Below the pieces are notes generated by a model. The model ran no database searches. It had not been told where the DNA came from and was given only the letters and a program-made list of their open reading frames with translations. Shown here piece by piece: positions 48,976 through 57,611 of a DNA stretch of 64,000 nt. The stretch covers positions 1-64,000 of the forward strand of contig RHKY01000046.1 in the NCBI GenBank assembly GCA_008363385.1, given 5' to 3'. How positions within the stretch are numbered: position 1 is the first letter of the stretch; every line of letters begins with the position of its first letter. This stretch comes from Acidobacteriota bacterium. Its GTDB lineage: Bacteria > Acidobacteriota > Thermoanaerobaculia > UBA5066. Position numbers and translations under genes: made by a program.

Positions 48976-51066
48976 ATGAAAGTCTATCCGGCGTCGGCCA
49001 TCCACAACGTCGCGGTGGTCGGCCACAACGGGGTCGGCAAGACGACCCTGGTCTCGGCTCTCCTCCACGAGGCGGGAGCCACCACCCGCTTCGGCCGCGT
49101 GGAGGACGGGCAGGCCCCCACCGACTTCGACGCGGAAGAGGTCGACCGGAAGATCTCCGTCGGCCTGGCCGTCGCCGCTCTCGAGTGGAAGAAGCGGAAG
49201 GTCAACCTGATCGACACGCCCGGGTACGGGATCTTCGTCTCGGAGATGATCTGCGGCCTGAGGGCCGCCGACGCGGCCCTGATCGTCGTCGACGCGGTGG
49301 CCGGGGTCGAGGTCCAGACGGAGAAGGCCTGGAAGCTCGCCGACGAGCTGGGGCTCCCCCGCGTGGTCGTGGTCAACCGGATGGACCGCGAGCGGGCCGA
49401 CGCCGGCCGGGTCGTGGACCAGCTCGTCAAGAAGTTCGGCCGCAGCTGCGTCGCCATCGAGGCGGCGATCGGCAAGGAGAAGGGCTTCCGGGGCGTCATC
49501 GACCTCGTCCGGATGACCGGCCACCTGACGGACGACGCCGGCAAGACCGCCGAGGGGCCGATCCCGAAGGAGTTCGAAGCCGAAGCGGCGACGCTCCACG
49601 AGGCGCTCGTGGAGATGGTCGCCGAGGGCGACGACGCTCTGATGGAGAAGTTCTTCGCCGAGGGGGCCCTGTCGGCCGACGAGATGGTCCCGGCGCTCCG
49701 CAAGGCGATCCACGACCGGCGGATCGCGCCCGTCCTCTTCGCCGCCGGCGGCGACCACGAGCGGGGCGTCGAGAAGATCCTCGACGAGATCGTCGACCTC
49801 CTCCCCACCGCGGACGGCTTCCAGACCGTGGCCCGGGGGAAGGACGGCCACAGCGCCGCGCTCGCCGTCGACCCCGCCGGCCCGCTCTCGGCCTTCGTCT
49901 TCAAGACGATCTCCGACCCCTTCGAGGGGCGGCTGACCCTGTTCCGCGTCGCCTCGGGCACCGTCCGGCCCGACGCCTCCGTGTGGAACGCGCGCACGGA
50001 GTCCGCCGAGCGCTTCGGCGCGGTCTTCTCGCCGCTCGGCAAGCAGAAGATGACCGTCCCGGAGGTCCCGGCGGGCGACATCGGCGCGGTGGCGAAGCTG
50101 AAGGAGACGTTGACGGGCGACACGCTGACGACGAAGGAGAACCCCCTCCTCCTCCAGGGATTCGACTTCCCCGAGCCGGCGATCTCCTTCGCCATCGAGC
50201 CGAAGTCGAAGGGAGACGAGGACAAGATCTCCGCCGCCCTCGGCCGCCTCATCGAGGAGGACCCGTCGCTCCGGTTCTCGCGAGACCCCGAGACGCACGA
50301 GTTCCTCCTGGCGGGCGCCGGGCAGCTGCACGTCGAGATCGCCGTCTCGCGGATGAAGAGGAAGTCCGGCGTCGAGGTGATCCTCCACCCGCCGAAGGTC
50401 CCCTACCGGGAGACGATCACCCGGAAGGCGGAGGCGCACGGCCGCCACAAGAAGCAGACGGGCGGGCACGGGCAGTTCGCCGACTGCAAGATCCGCGTCG
50501 CGCCGCTCTCGCGCGGCGAGGAGTTCCAGTTCGTCGACGACATCTTCGGCGGCTCGATCCCGAAGAACTACATCCCGGCCGTCGAGAAGGGGATCCAGGA
50601 GGCGAGGAAGCGGGGCTTCTTGGCCGGGTTCCCGATGGTGGACTTCAAGGTCGAGCTCTACGACGGGCAGTACCACGACGTCGACTCGTCCGAGATGGCC
50701 TTCAAGATCGCCGGGTCCCTCGCCTACAAGGACGCGATGGCCAAGGCGGGCCCGACGATCCTGGAGCCGATCGTCAAGGTCGAGATCCGCGCCCCGCAGG
50801 AGTACATGGGCGACCTGATGGGCGACCTGACGAGCCGCCGCGGCCGGCCCTCCGGCATGGACACCGAGGGGGACGAGGCCATCATCAAGGCCGACGTGCC
50901 GATGGCCGAGATGATCTCCTACGCGCCGGTGCTCCGTTCCATCACTCAGGGGCGCGGCAGCTTCCACATGGAGATGAGCCACTACGAGGAGCTCCCCCGC
51001 ATGCTGCAGGACAAGCTCGTCGCCGAGCGGGCCCGGCAGAAGAAGGAGGAGGCCGAGGAAGGCTGA
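48976..51066 (+). CDS. Elongation factor G-like GTPase (EF-G2 type)
   Basis: This 696-residue translational GTPase has all five EF-G domains. G1 is GHNGVGKTT, G3 is DTPGYG and G4 is NRMD, where most EF-Gs have NKMD. Domain IV opens with KVPYRETI and carries the HKKQTGGHGQFADC loop; the C-terminal 'MDTEGDEAIIKADVPMAEM' matches domain V. The shorter, more diverged G domain ('HNVAVVGHNGVGKTT' at the N-terminus, no fusA context) fits the EF-G2 subfamily rather than the main translocase. EF-G2 proteins have variable roles in ribosome recycling. It diverges from the kinase gene. Confidence 0.88.
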   Translation: MKVYPASAIHNVAVVGHNGVGKTTLVSALLHEAGATTRFGRVEDGQAPTDFDAEEVDRKISVGLAVAALEWKKRKVNLIDTPGYGIFVSEMICGLRAADAALIVVDAVAGVEVQTEKAWKLADELGLPRVVVVNRMDRERADAGRVVDQLVKKFGRSCVAIEAAIGKEKGFRGVIDLVRMTGHLTDDAGKTAEGPIPKEFEAEAATLHEALVEMVAEGDDALMEKFFAEGALSADEMVPALRKAIHDRRIAPVLFAAGGDHERGVEKILDEIVDLLPTADGFQTVARGKDGHSAALAVDPAGPLSAFVFKTISDPFEGRLTLFRVASGTVRPDASVWNARTESAERFGAVFSPLGKQKMTVPEVPAGDIGAVAKLKETLTGDTLTTKENPLLLQGFDFPEPAISFAIEPKSKGDEDKISAALGRLIEEDPSLRFSRDPETHEFLLAGAGQLHVEIAVSRMKRKSGVEVILHPPKVPYRETITRKAEAHGRHKKQTGGHGQFADCKIRVAPLSRGEEFQFVDDIFGGSIPKNYIPAVEKGIQEARKRGFLAGFPMVDFKVELYDGQYHDVDSSEMAFKIAGSLAYKDAMAKAGPTILEPIVKVEIRAPQEYMGDLMGDLTSRRGRPSGMDTEGDEAIIKADVPMAEMISYAPVLRSITQGRGSFHMEMSHYEELPRMLQDKLVAERARQKKEEAEEG

Positions 51067-51093
51067 CCCGGGTCCTCCCCCGCCGCCGTCTCC

Positions 51094-51124
51094 GAAGAGG
51101 GCCGCCCGCAGGGCGGCCCTCTTC
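51094..51124. terminator. Perfect bidirectional terminator hairpin
   Basis: A perfect 14-bp stem (51094-51107 with 51111-51124) with a GCA loop lies between the EF-G2 stop and the convergent arylamine acetyltransferase stop, which it overlaps by two bases. T-runs are short (TCTTC). Confidence 0.75.
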
Positions 51125-51980
51125 ACGTCCGGCGGGGCTCCGCCGGCGGCCCGTCGAGAGCCCGGAAGCGCGTCGCTTCCGGAAGGGTCAGGCCGAAGTC
51201 CGAGAGGAGGAGCGGGACGAGCTCCTCGCGGCCGATCTCCCTGGCGGTCTCCAGGGCGCCCCGGCGCTCGACGTACGAGAGGTTCCGCAGCGTCCGCCGG
51301 ACGTCCGGGCGGGCCAGCTGCGCCGTGAGCGTCTCGACGAACCGGCTCTTCGGCCAGGTGCTCGTGAACCAGTTGGCGACCTCGAAGTCCACCTGCGGGC
51401 GCTCCTCGGGGAAAAAGGCGTACAGGTCCGCCGCGCTCTCGGAGCCCGGGACCCGGGCGCGCAGCACGCGGAGGGGCCCCTCCCTCACGACCGCGTACCG
51501 GAACCCCCACTGGTCGTGCTCGGCCCCGTCCACCGGGACGGGCAGGACCGGTCCGGACGCGCCGAACCCGACGTCGGCCAGGAGCTCGCGCGGGCCGTCC
51601 CGGACGACGAGCACCATGTGGGTCCGCGGGAGGAGCTCGCCCGACGGGGGGCGAACGCGCGCCTCGCACGCGCGCACGTCGAACCCCAGAGCGAGAAGGA
51701 CGGCGCGGAAGAGCCCGTTCTGCTCGAAGCAGTAGCCGCCCCGGCGGCGGCGGACCAGCTTCTCCTCGAGCGCCGGGAGCGACAGGTCGATCGGGAGCTC
51801 CCCCGCCTGGATGGCGAGGTTCTCGAACGGCACCGCCGACGTGTGCGCCAGGTGCAGGGCGGCCAGCCCCTCTCCGGAGGCCGAGGGGGCGCGGTCCAGT
51901 CCGACCCGGGCCAGGTACGCGTCGAGGTCGGGGATCGAGGGCCCCGGGCCGGAGGCCCCGCCGTCAGGCCCCGTGGACAC
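51123..51980 (-). CDS. nat: Arylamine N-acetyltransferase (NAT)
   Basis: NATs move acetyl from acetyl-CoA to arylamines, hydrazines or similar groups through a cysteine intermediate. The 285-residue protein has the full catalytic triad: C84 in RRGGYCFEQN, H121 in RTHMVL and D136 in LADVGFG. The N-terminal 'LDAYLARVGL' and 'TSAVPFENL' are typical. The GTG start overlaps the end of lpxA by 17 nt, so it is the last gene of the lipid A/outer-membrane operon. Its natural substrate here is unknown. Confidence 0.92.
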   Translation of the reverse strand: MSTGPDGGASGPGPSIPDLDAYLARVGLDRAPSASGEGLAALHLAHTSAVPFENLAIQAGELPIDLSLPALEEKLVRRRRGGYCFEQNGLFRAVLLALGFDVRACEARVRPPSGELLPRTHMVLVVRDGPRELLADVGFGASGPVLPVPVDGAEHDQWGFRYAVVREGPLRVLRARVPGSESAADLYAFFPEERPQVDFEVANWFTSTWPKSRFVETLTAQLARPDVRRTLRNLSYVERRGALETAREIGREELVPLLLSDFGLTLPEATRFRALDGPPAEPRRT

Positions 51981-52749
51981 CGGCCTTGGCGGCGAGGATG
52001 AACTCCCGGAGGTAGGAGACGTCCGCGACGCCGGACTCGGCAGCGAGCCTCTCGAGGCCCTCCGTGAGGGCCGCGCGGTCGTGCCGGTGTCGGTGCAGGA
52101 TCCGGTAGGCCTTCTGCAGGGCGGCGACCCGCTCCTCGGAGAAGCCCTTCCGGGACAGGCCGACGGCGTTCAGCTTCCAGGCCTTCGTCTCGCGCTCCGA
52201 GGAGGTCCAGACGAACGGCAGGACGTCCCGGTTCACCGGCGTCATCCCGCCGATGTAGGCGAACCGGCCGATCCTCAGGAACTGCCGGACGACGACGAAG
52301 CCGCCCAGGATCGCGTCGTCGTCGACGACGCAGTGCCCGGAGAGAGACGCCGCGTTGGCGAAGACGGTGCGGCTCCCGACGACGCAGTCGTGGGCGACGT
52401 GCGCGTAGGCCATGAAGAGGTTGTCGTCGCCGATGACGGTCTCGTAGTGCCCCTGGGCCGTCCCCCGGTGCGCGGTGGCGAACTCCCGGAAGACGTTCCG
52501 GCTCCCGACGACGAGCCGCGTGGGCTCGCCCCGGTACTTCAGGTCCTGCGGCGGGCCGCCGAGGACGGCGTGGGGGTGGACGACGTTGTCCTCCCCGAGC
52601 GTCGTGGGACCCTCGAGGACCGCGTGCGCGCCGACGCTCGTCCGCGCCCCGAGCGTCACGCCGGCGCCGACGACCGCGTAGGGGCCGACCGAGACGTCCG
52701 GCCCGAGGACGGCGGACTCGTGGACGACGGCGGTGGGGTGAACGGCCAT
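51964..52749 (-). CDS. lpxA: UDP-N-acetylglucosamine acyltransferase LpxA
   Basis: LpxA catalyses the first step of lipid A biosynthesis, O-acylation of UDP-GlcNAc from acyl-ACP. The 261-residue protein has the left-handed beta-helix of hexapeptide repeats, the catalytic His120 in AYAHVAHDC, and the HRGT loop with 'YIGGMTPVNRDVLPF' that shapes the acyl pocket. The start shares one base with the fabZ stop (TGATG). It is part of lpxD-fabZ-lpxA, which shows that the organism makes lipopolysaccharide or at least lipid A. Confidence 0.96.
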   Translation of the reverse strand: MAVHPTAVVHESAVLGPDVSVGPYAVVGAGVTLGARTSVGAHAVLEGPTTLGEDNVVHPHAVLGGPPQDLKYRGEPTRLVVGSRNVFREFATAHRGTAQGHYETVIGDDNLFMAYAHVAHDCVVGSRTVFANAASLSGHCVVDDDAILGGFVVVRQFLRIGRFAYIGGMTPVNRDVLPFVWTSSERETKAWKLNAVGLSRKGFSEERVAALQKAYRILHRHRHDRAALTEGLERLAAESGVADVSYLREFILAAKAGVHGA

Positions 52750-53240
52750 CAGGTGCCCTCCCGTGCCGGGGTCCGGTCGAGGATGCTGCTCATGAGCTCC
52801 GCCTCGGCGCAGAGCTGGCCGTCCACGCGAGCCTCGCCGCGGACCCGGGTGAGGCTGGCGCGCTGCTGGAGCATCTCGACGGTGAAGAGGATCTGGTCCC
52901 CGGGGACGACGGGCCGGCGGAAGCGGACCTTGTCGAGCCCGGTCAGGTAGACGGCCTTGCTGCTCGGGTCCGGGACGTGGGCGAGCATCATGCAGCCCCC
53001 CACCTGGGCCATCGCCTCGACGATCAGGACGCCGGGCATGACGGGGTTCCCCGGGAAGTGCCCGCAGAAGAACTCCTCGTTGATCGTCACGTTCTTCAGG
53101 CCGACGACCCTCTTGCCGGGCACCAGCTCGAGGACCCGGTCGACGAGGAGGAACGGGTAGCGGTGGGGCAGCACCCTCAGGATGTCCTGGATCCCGAGGA
53201 CGAACGGCCGGGGACCCGGGGGGAGGGCGGGGTCGCTCAT
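52749..53240 (-). CDS. fabZ: 3-hydroxyacyl-[acyl-carrier-protein] dehydratase FabZ
   Basis: FabZ dehydrates 3-hydroxyacyl-ACP in fatty acid elongation and competes with LpxA/LpxD for the same substrate. The 163-residue hot-dog protein has His61 in [11 protein letters not shown] and Glu75 in VEAMAQ, plus the [12 protein letters not shown] opening. The start overlaps the lpxD stop by 4 nt (ATGA). Confidence 0.96.
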   Translation of the reverse strand: MSDPALPPGPRPFVLGIQDILRVLPHRYPFLLVDRVLELVPGKRVVGLKNVTINEEFFCGHFPGNPVMPGVLIVEAMAQVGGCMMLAHVPDPSSKAVYLTGLDKVRFRRPVVPGDQILFTVEMLQQRASLTRVRGEARVDGQLCAEAELMSSILDRTPAREGT

Positions 53241-54283
53241 TCGGTCGTCTCCTCCGAGAGCCCGGCGCGCCGGGCCAAGATCCGGACGAGGCGGGCGGTC
53301 TCGGGGAGCCGCCGGATCTCCACGATCGCGCGCATCGAGTCGCGATAGGGCATGTGCGGGGAGCCGTTGACGTTGGCGCCGTCGGGGACGTCGGACTGGA
53401 TGCCCGTCTGGGCCCCGGCCTTGACGCCGTCGCCCACCCGGAGGTGCCCGGCGACGCCGACCTGGCCGCCCAGGACGACGCGGTCCCCGATGACCGACGA
53501 CCCGGCCAGGCCCGCCTGCCCGCAGACGAAGCCGTGGCGTCCCACCTCGCAGTTGTGCCCGATCATGACGAGGTCGTCGACCTTCGTGCCGTCGCCGATC
53601 CGGGTCGCCTCGAAGGTGGCCCGGTCGACGCAGCTGTTGGCGCCCACCTCGACGTCGCTCCCGAGGGCGACGCCCCCGACCTGGGGGATCTTCCGGATCC
53701 CCGTGGGCGAGACCGCGTAGCCGAAGCCGTCCGCCCCGAGGACGGCCCCCGAGTGGACCTCGGTCCGCGCGCCGACGGAGACGTCGTCGTAGAGGACGAC
53801 GTGCGGGTGGAGCCAGGCTCCCTCCGCGAGGGTGCAGCGGCGGCCGACCACCGCGTGGGCCTCGACGATGGCCCCCGGGCCCACCCGGCTCCCGGCGCCG
53901 ATCACGACGAAGGGCCCCACCTCGGCGGTGGGGTCCACCGTCGCGGCAGGGTCGACGACGGCGGTCGCGTGGACCCCGGGCACGGCGCGCCTCGGCGGGA
54001 AGAAGAGGCCGAGGACGGCCACGAGGGCGAGCGACGGGTCCGCGGCCTCGACGACGGTCCGTCCGGGGAGCCGCGCCGCCGATCGGGCGAGCAGGACGCC
54101 CGCCGCCGAGGCGGTCGCCCGCCGCTCGGCCGCGGCGTCCGCGGCGAAGGCGAGCTCGCCCGGCCCGGCCGCCTCGAGAGAGCGGACGCCCGACACGCGA
54201 CGGGCCCCGTCGCCCACGACGGTGCCTCCGCAGGCCGCGGCGAGCTCCGCCGCGCTGAAGCCGGCCCCCGGCTCGCCGCTCAT
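53237..54283 (-). CDS. lpxD: UDP-3-O-acylglucosamine N-acyltransferase LpxD
   Basis: LpxD adds the N-linked acyl chain in the third lipid A step. The 348-residue protein has the N-terminal uridine-binding domain (to about residue 100), hexapeptide repeats, catalytic His243 in MIGHNCEVG, and the 'VHSGAVLGADGFGY' segment. A short C-terminal helix follows 'GSPHMPYRD'. It starts 13 nt after the stop of the skp-like gene. Confidence 0.96.
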   Translation of the reverse strand: MSGEPGAGFSAAELAAACGGTVVGDGARRVSGVRSLEAAGPGELAFAADAAAERRATASAAGVLLARSAARLPGRTVVEAADPSLALVAVLGLFFPPRRAVPGVHATAVVDPAATVDPTAEVGPFVVIGAGSRVGPGAIVEAHAVVGRRCTLAEGAWLHPHVVLYDDVSVGARTEVHSGAVLGADGFGYAVSPTGIRKIPQVGGVALGSDVEVGANSCVDRATFEATRIGDGTKVDDLVMIGHNCEVGRHGFVCGQAGLAGSSVIGDRVVLGGQVGVAGHLRVGDGVKAGAQTGIQSDVPDGANVNGSPHMPYRDSMRAIVEIRRLPETARLVRILARRAGLSEETTE

Positions 54284-54296
54284 CGGCCTGGCGGGC

Positions 54297-54896
54297 TCAG
54301 TTGGCCTTCGGAGCGGGCTTCGCCCCGCCGGCGGGGGCGGCCGGCTTGGCCTCGGGCTTGGCCGGCGCGGTCGCCAGGGCCGAGTTGAACTTCGTGATGA
54401 CCTTGTCGGTCAGGTCGACCGCGTCGTCGGCGTAGAGGAGCCCGCTCTGGAACTTGTTGAAGACGAGCTGGTAGCCCTCCTCCTTGGAGACCTGCTGGAT
54501 GACCGGCATGACCTTCTTCTCCAGCTCGCCCAGCTCCTTGCGCTGCAGCTCCTCCAGCTCCCTCTGCGCGTCGTCCTGGAAGCGCTTCATGTCGAGCGCC
54601 TTGGACTGGTAGTCCTTCTGGAGCTTCTCGATCGCGTCCTCGGAGAGCGTCTTGTTCTGCTCCTGGATCTTCTGCTCCATGTCGCGGAGCTCCTTCTGGC
54701 GCTTGGCGAGCTCCTCCTGCTTGGCGCCCTGCGCCTTCTGGACCCGGGCCAGGCTCTCCTTGCCCATCGCCGAGTCCTGGACGATCCGCTGGACCTCGAT
54801 GACGCCGACGCGGATCGGGGCCTGGGCGGCCGCCGGGGGAGCGGCGAGGAGCGCGGCCGGAGCGAGGGCGGCGAGCAGGGTGTTCATCCGATTCAT
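54297..54896 (-). CDS. Periplasmic chaperone of the Skp/OmpH family
   Basis: This 199-residue protein has a signal peptide ('LLAALAPAALLAAPPAAAQA'), then a typical OmpH/Skp domain: 'RVGVIEVQRIVQDSAMGKE', a long coiled coil (about residues 50-130) and 'YQLVFNKFQSGLLYADDAVD'. An Ala/Pro/Lys tail follows. Skp holds unfolded outer-membrane proteins on their way to BamA, whose gene is directly upstream. The ATG at 54896 is preceded by AAGGAG; a start 6 codons earlier lacks such a site. Confidence 0.92.
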   Translation of the reverse strand: MNRMNTLLAALAPAALLAAPPAAAQAPIRVGVIEVQRIVQDSAMGKESLARVQKAQGAKQEELAKRQKELRDMEQKIQEQNKTLSEDAIEKLQKDYQSKALDMKRFQDDAQRELEELQRKELGELEKKVMPVIQQVSKEEGYQLVFNKFQSGLLYADDAVDLTDKVITKFNSALATAPAKPEAKPAAPAGGAKPAPKAN

Positions 54897-55023
54897 GGGG
54901 GGACTCCTTCTCACGGGGTGCTTCTGGCTTCTCGCGGGCCCGGAGGGGCTCCGCGGCGGCCGCCGAGTTTAGTCGAACTCGCCCCGGGCCGGAGAGGGGG
55001 CGCCGGGGCCCCCCGTCCCCGGC

Positions 55024-57597
55024 TCAGAACGTGGTGCCGATGGAGAACTGGAAGTCGGTCCGCTTCTCCGCGCCGTTGGGCAGCGTGAAGCCGTCCTGGT
55101 CCTTCAGCACCTTCGGGGCCAGGTTGACGCCGTAGATGAACCTCAGGGGCGCCTGGAAGATCGGGAGGAAGACCCTCAGCTCCAGCCCGGCGGAGGTCCT
55201 CAGGTCGAAGGGCCGGAAGGGCTGGTCCTCGATCCAGGTGTTCCCGGCGTCGAAGAAGGCGGCCAGCTTGATCGGCCCGGCCAGGGCGTACACGTACTCC
55301 AGGTTGACGACGTAGAACTTGTCCCCTCCCAGGAGGGCGCCCTGCTCGTTGAAGTACGCGCGGTCCTGGTCGTCGACGGGGAAGATGGCGCCGTACTGGA
55401 ACCCGCGGACCGAGCGGTCCCCCCCGATCCGGTAGCGCTCGAAGATCGGGATCTCGCCCCCGGAGTACGGCCGGACGATCCCGCCCTGGAAGTTGAGCGC
55501 AAGGAAGGTCTTGCGCCCCGTCGGCAGGTACCAGGTGGCGTTGGCGAGCGACTTCACGAAGGAGAAGTCGCCGCCGAGGAGCCCGCCGGCGACGGTCACC
55601 GAGGCGCCGAGCCTCACGCCCCGCGAGGGGTCGAACGGGTCGTTCCGGCTGTCGTAACGGTAGCCCGGGGTGACGGCCGAGGTCCGCCCGGTGAAGTCGG
55701 CGAAGGCGGCCGGGGGGACGCCGCCGCCCGGCGGCGGCGGCGGCGGGAAGACCTCGTACCGGCTCTTGGTGTCCGTGTAGGCGTAGTAGACCGACGCCAC
55801 GTCGAAGAGCCCGAGGCCCCACCCGACGGAGGCGTTCACGCCCCGGGTCCTCTGGTTCACGTCGAGGTAGTCGAGGGAGCGGTTGAAGACCGAGGCCCCG
55901 ATGGACATCCGCTGGTCCAGGAACCACGGCTCCATGATCGAGACGTCGAAGAAGTTCGAACGGTTCCCCCGCTGGAACTGGATGCCGATCGTGTCGCCCC
56001 GGCCGAGGAAGTTCCGGGTCGCGAACTGGAACTGGGCGAACAGGCCGTCGAGCTGGGAGTACCCGGCTCCGAACTGGATCTCGTTGCGGTTCGTGTCCTG
56101 TCCCTTGACCGTGACGTCGACCGTCTTGGCCTCCGGGTCGACCCGGAACTCGGGGTCCTCCTCGATCTTGAAGTACCCGAGCTGGGTGATCTTGAAGACC
56201 CCCTTCCGGAAGGACTCCATGTCCAGGATGTCCCCCTCGGCCAGCTGCAGCTCCCGCCGGAGGACCTTGTCCCGGGTCGTCTTGTTCCCGCTGAACTCCA
56301 CCCGGCCGAGGCGGTACTGGTCCCCCTCGGTGACCCGGATGGTGACGTCGACGACACGGTCCTTCCGCTCGGCGTACTCGGGGTTCATGAAGAGGTAGAT
56401 GTACCCCTTCTCCCGGTAGAGGGCCTCGACGGCCTTCATCCCCTCGACGAGGAGCGAGCGGTTCAGCGGCTTCCCCGTGCGGACCAGGAACGACCGGAGG
56501 AGCCGCTCGGGGGCGAAGACCGTCGCGCCCTCCAGCTTCAGCTCGCCGAAGAAGAACTGCTCGCCCTCGACGACGGGCACCCGGATCCGGGCCCGGCGCT
56601 TGACCTTCTCGGGGCGCTTCTCCCCGGGGTTGACGACGAACGTCGTGACGAGGGGGTCCTTGACGACGACGTCCTTGTACCCGGCGTCCTGGTAGAGCCG
56701 CTTGATCGACTCGACGTCCTCCTCGTAGCTGGCCTGGTTGTAGACGTCCTTCGAGTCCCAGAACCAGTACCAGTGCGCCTGCCGCGTCTTCTTCATCGCG
56801 TTGCGCAGGCGCTGGTCCGAGAAGACCCGGTTCCCGGTGAAGTCGATCTCCTCGATCTTGACCTTGTCGCCCTCGTCGACGAGGAAGACGACCCGCCGCT
56901 GGTTCTCGGCCATCGTCTCGACGGTCGTGTCCACGACGGCCGACCGGAAGCCCTCCGCGCGGTAGGACTCGGTCAGGGCGGTCTTCGCCTTCGAGATCTC
57001 CCGCAGGGAGACGGGGCCGCCGACCCGGATCTCCGCCTTGGCCTCCTTCAGCTTGTCCTTCAGCTGGGAGGTCGTCAGCTTCTTGTTGCCCCGGAACTCC
57101 AGGTCGCCGACGCGGGGGCGCTCGACGACGACGGCCACGAGCCGGACCCCCTCGGGAGTCGCCTCCTCCTCGAGCGAGACGTCCTCGAAGAGGCCCGAGT
57201 CCCACAGCCGCGGGAAGGCCCGGCGGACCTTCTCCGGGTCGTACGGCTCGCCGGCCTTCACCCCGAGGTAGAAGGCGACGGTCTCCCCCGAGACCGTCTT
57301 CCCGCCCCGGACGACGACCTCCGCGAGGGTGCGCCGCGGCCCTTCGGGCACCGGCGAGATCGCCAGCGAGGGCTTCGGGACGGCCTCCCCGAAGGCCGAC
57401 TCCGGCGCCGCGGACGGCGGGGGGGTCGGCGTCGGCGCGGGAGCCGGCGCCTCCTGCGCGGCGGCGAGGGCTCGGGGACCTCCTCCGAGGGCGAGGGCGA
57501 GCGCGGCGGCGAGGGCCGGGGCCGCGAGCCGCGGGGAGGCGGCCCGCGCTCCCCCGCCTCTCCCGGCCCGGCCGGCCCGGGGGAACGGAACGCTCAC
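55024..57597 (-). CDS. bamA: Outer membrane protein assembly factor BamA
   Basis: BamA folds and inserts beta-barrel proteins into the outer membrane. The 857-residue protein has a signal peptide and Pro/Ala-rich spacer (to about residue 80), POTRA domains ('VVVRGGKTVSGETVAFYLGV', 'LEFRGNKKLTTSQLKDKLK', 'IDFTGNRVFSDQRLRNAM', 'VEFSGNKTTRDKVLRREL') and an Omp85 barrel from about residue 490. The family IGGDRSVRGF motif and a C-terminal aromatic residue (SIGTTF) are present. A Pro/Gly-rich insertion (PPPPPPGGG) sits in one barrel loop. GTG at 57609 is an alternative start, 2 nt after the clpC stop. Confidence 0.95.
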   Translation of the reverse strand: MSVPFPRAGRAGRGGGARAASPRLAAPALAAALALALGGGPRALAAAQEAPAPAPTPTPPPSAAPESAFGEAVPKPSLAISPVPEGPRRTLAEVVVRGGKTVSGETVAFYLGVKAGEPYDPEKVRRAFPRLWDSGLFEDVSLEEEATPEGVRLVAVVVERPRVGDLEFRGNKKLTTSQLKDKLKEAKAEIRVGGPVSLREISKAKTALTESYRAEGFRSAVVDTTVETMAENQRRVVFLVDEGDKVKIEEIDFTGNRVFSDQRLRNAMKKTRQAHWYWFWDSKDVYNQASYEEDVESIKRLYQDAGYKDVVVKDPLVTTFVVNPGEKRPEKVKRRARIRVPVVEGEQFFFGELKLEGATVFAPERLLRSFLVRTGKPLNRSLLVEGMKAVEALYREKGYIYLFMNPEYAERKDRVVDVTIRVTEGDQYRLGRVEFSGNKTTRDKVLRRELQLAEGDILDMESFRKGVFKITQLGYFKIEEDPEFRVDPEAKTVDVTVKGQDTNRNEIQFGAGYSQLDGLFAQFQFATRNFLGRGDTIGIQFQRGNRSNFFDVSIMEPWFLDQRMSIGASVFNRSLDYLDVNQRTRGVNASVGWGLGLFDVASVYYAYTDTKSRYEVFPPPPPPGGGVPPAAFADFTGRTSAVTPGYRYDSRNDPFDPSRGVRLGASVTVAGGLLGGDFSFVKSLANATWYLPTGRKTFLALNFQGGIVRPYSGGEIPIFERYRIGGDRSVRGFQYGAIFPVDDQDRAYFNEQGALLGGDKFYVVNLEYVYALAGPIKLAAFFDAGNTWIEDQPFRPFDLRTSAGLELRVFLPIFQAPLRFIYGVNLAPKVLKDQDGFTLPNGAEKRTDFQFSIGTTF

Positions 57598-57611
57598 TCG
57601 GGGCCTCACCG

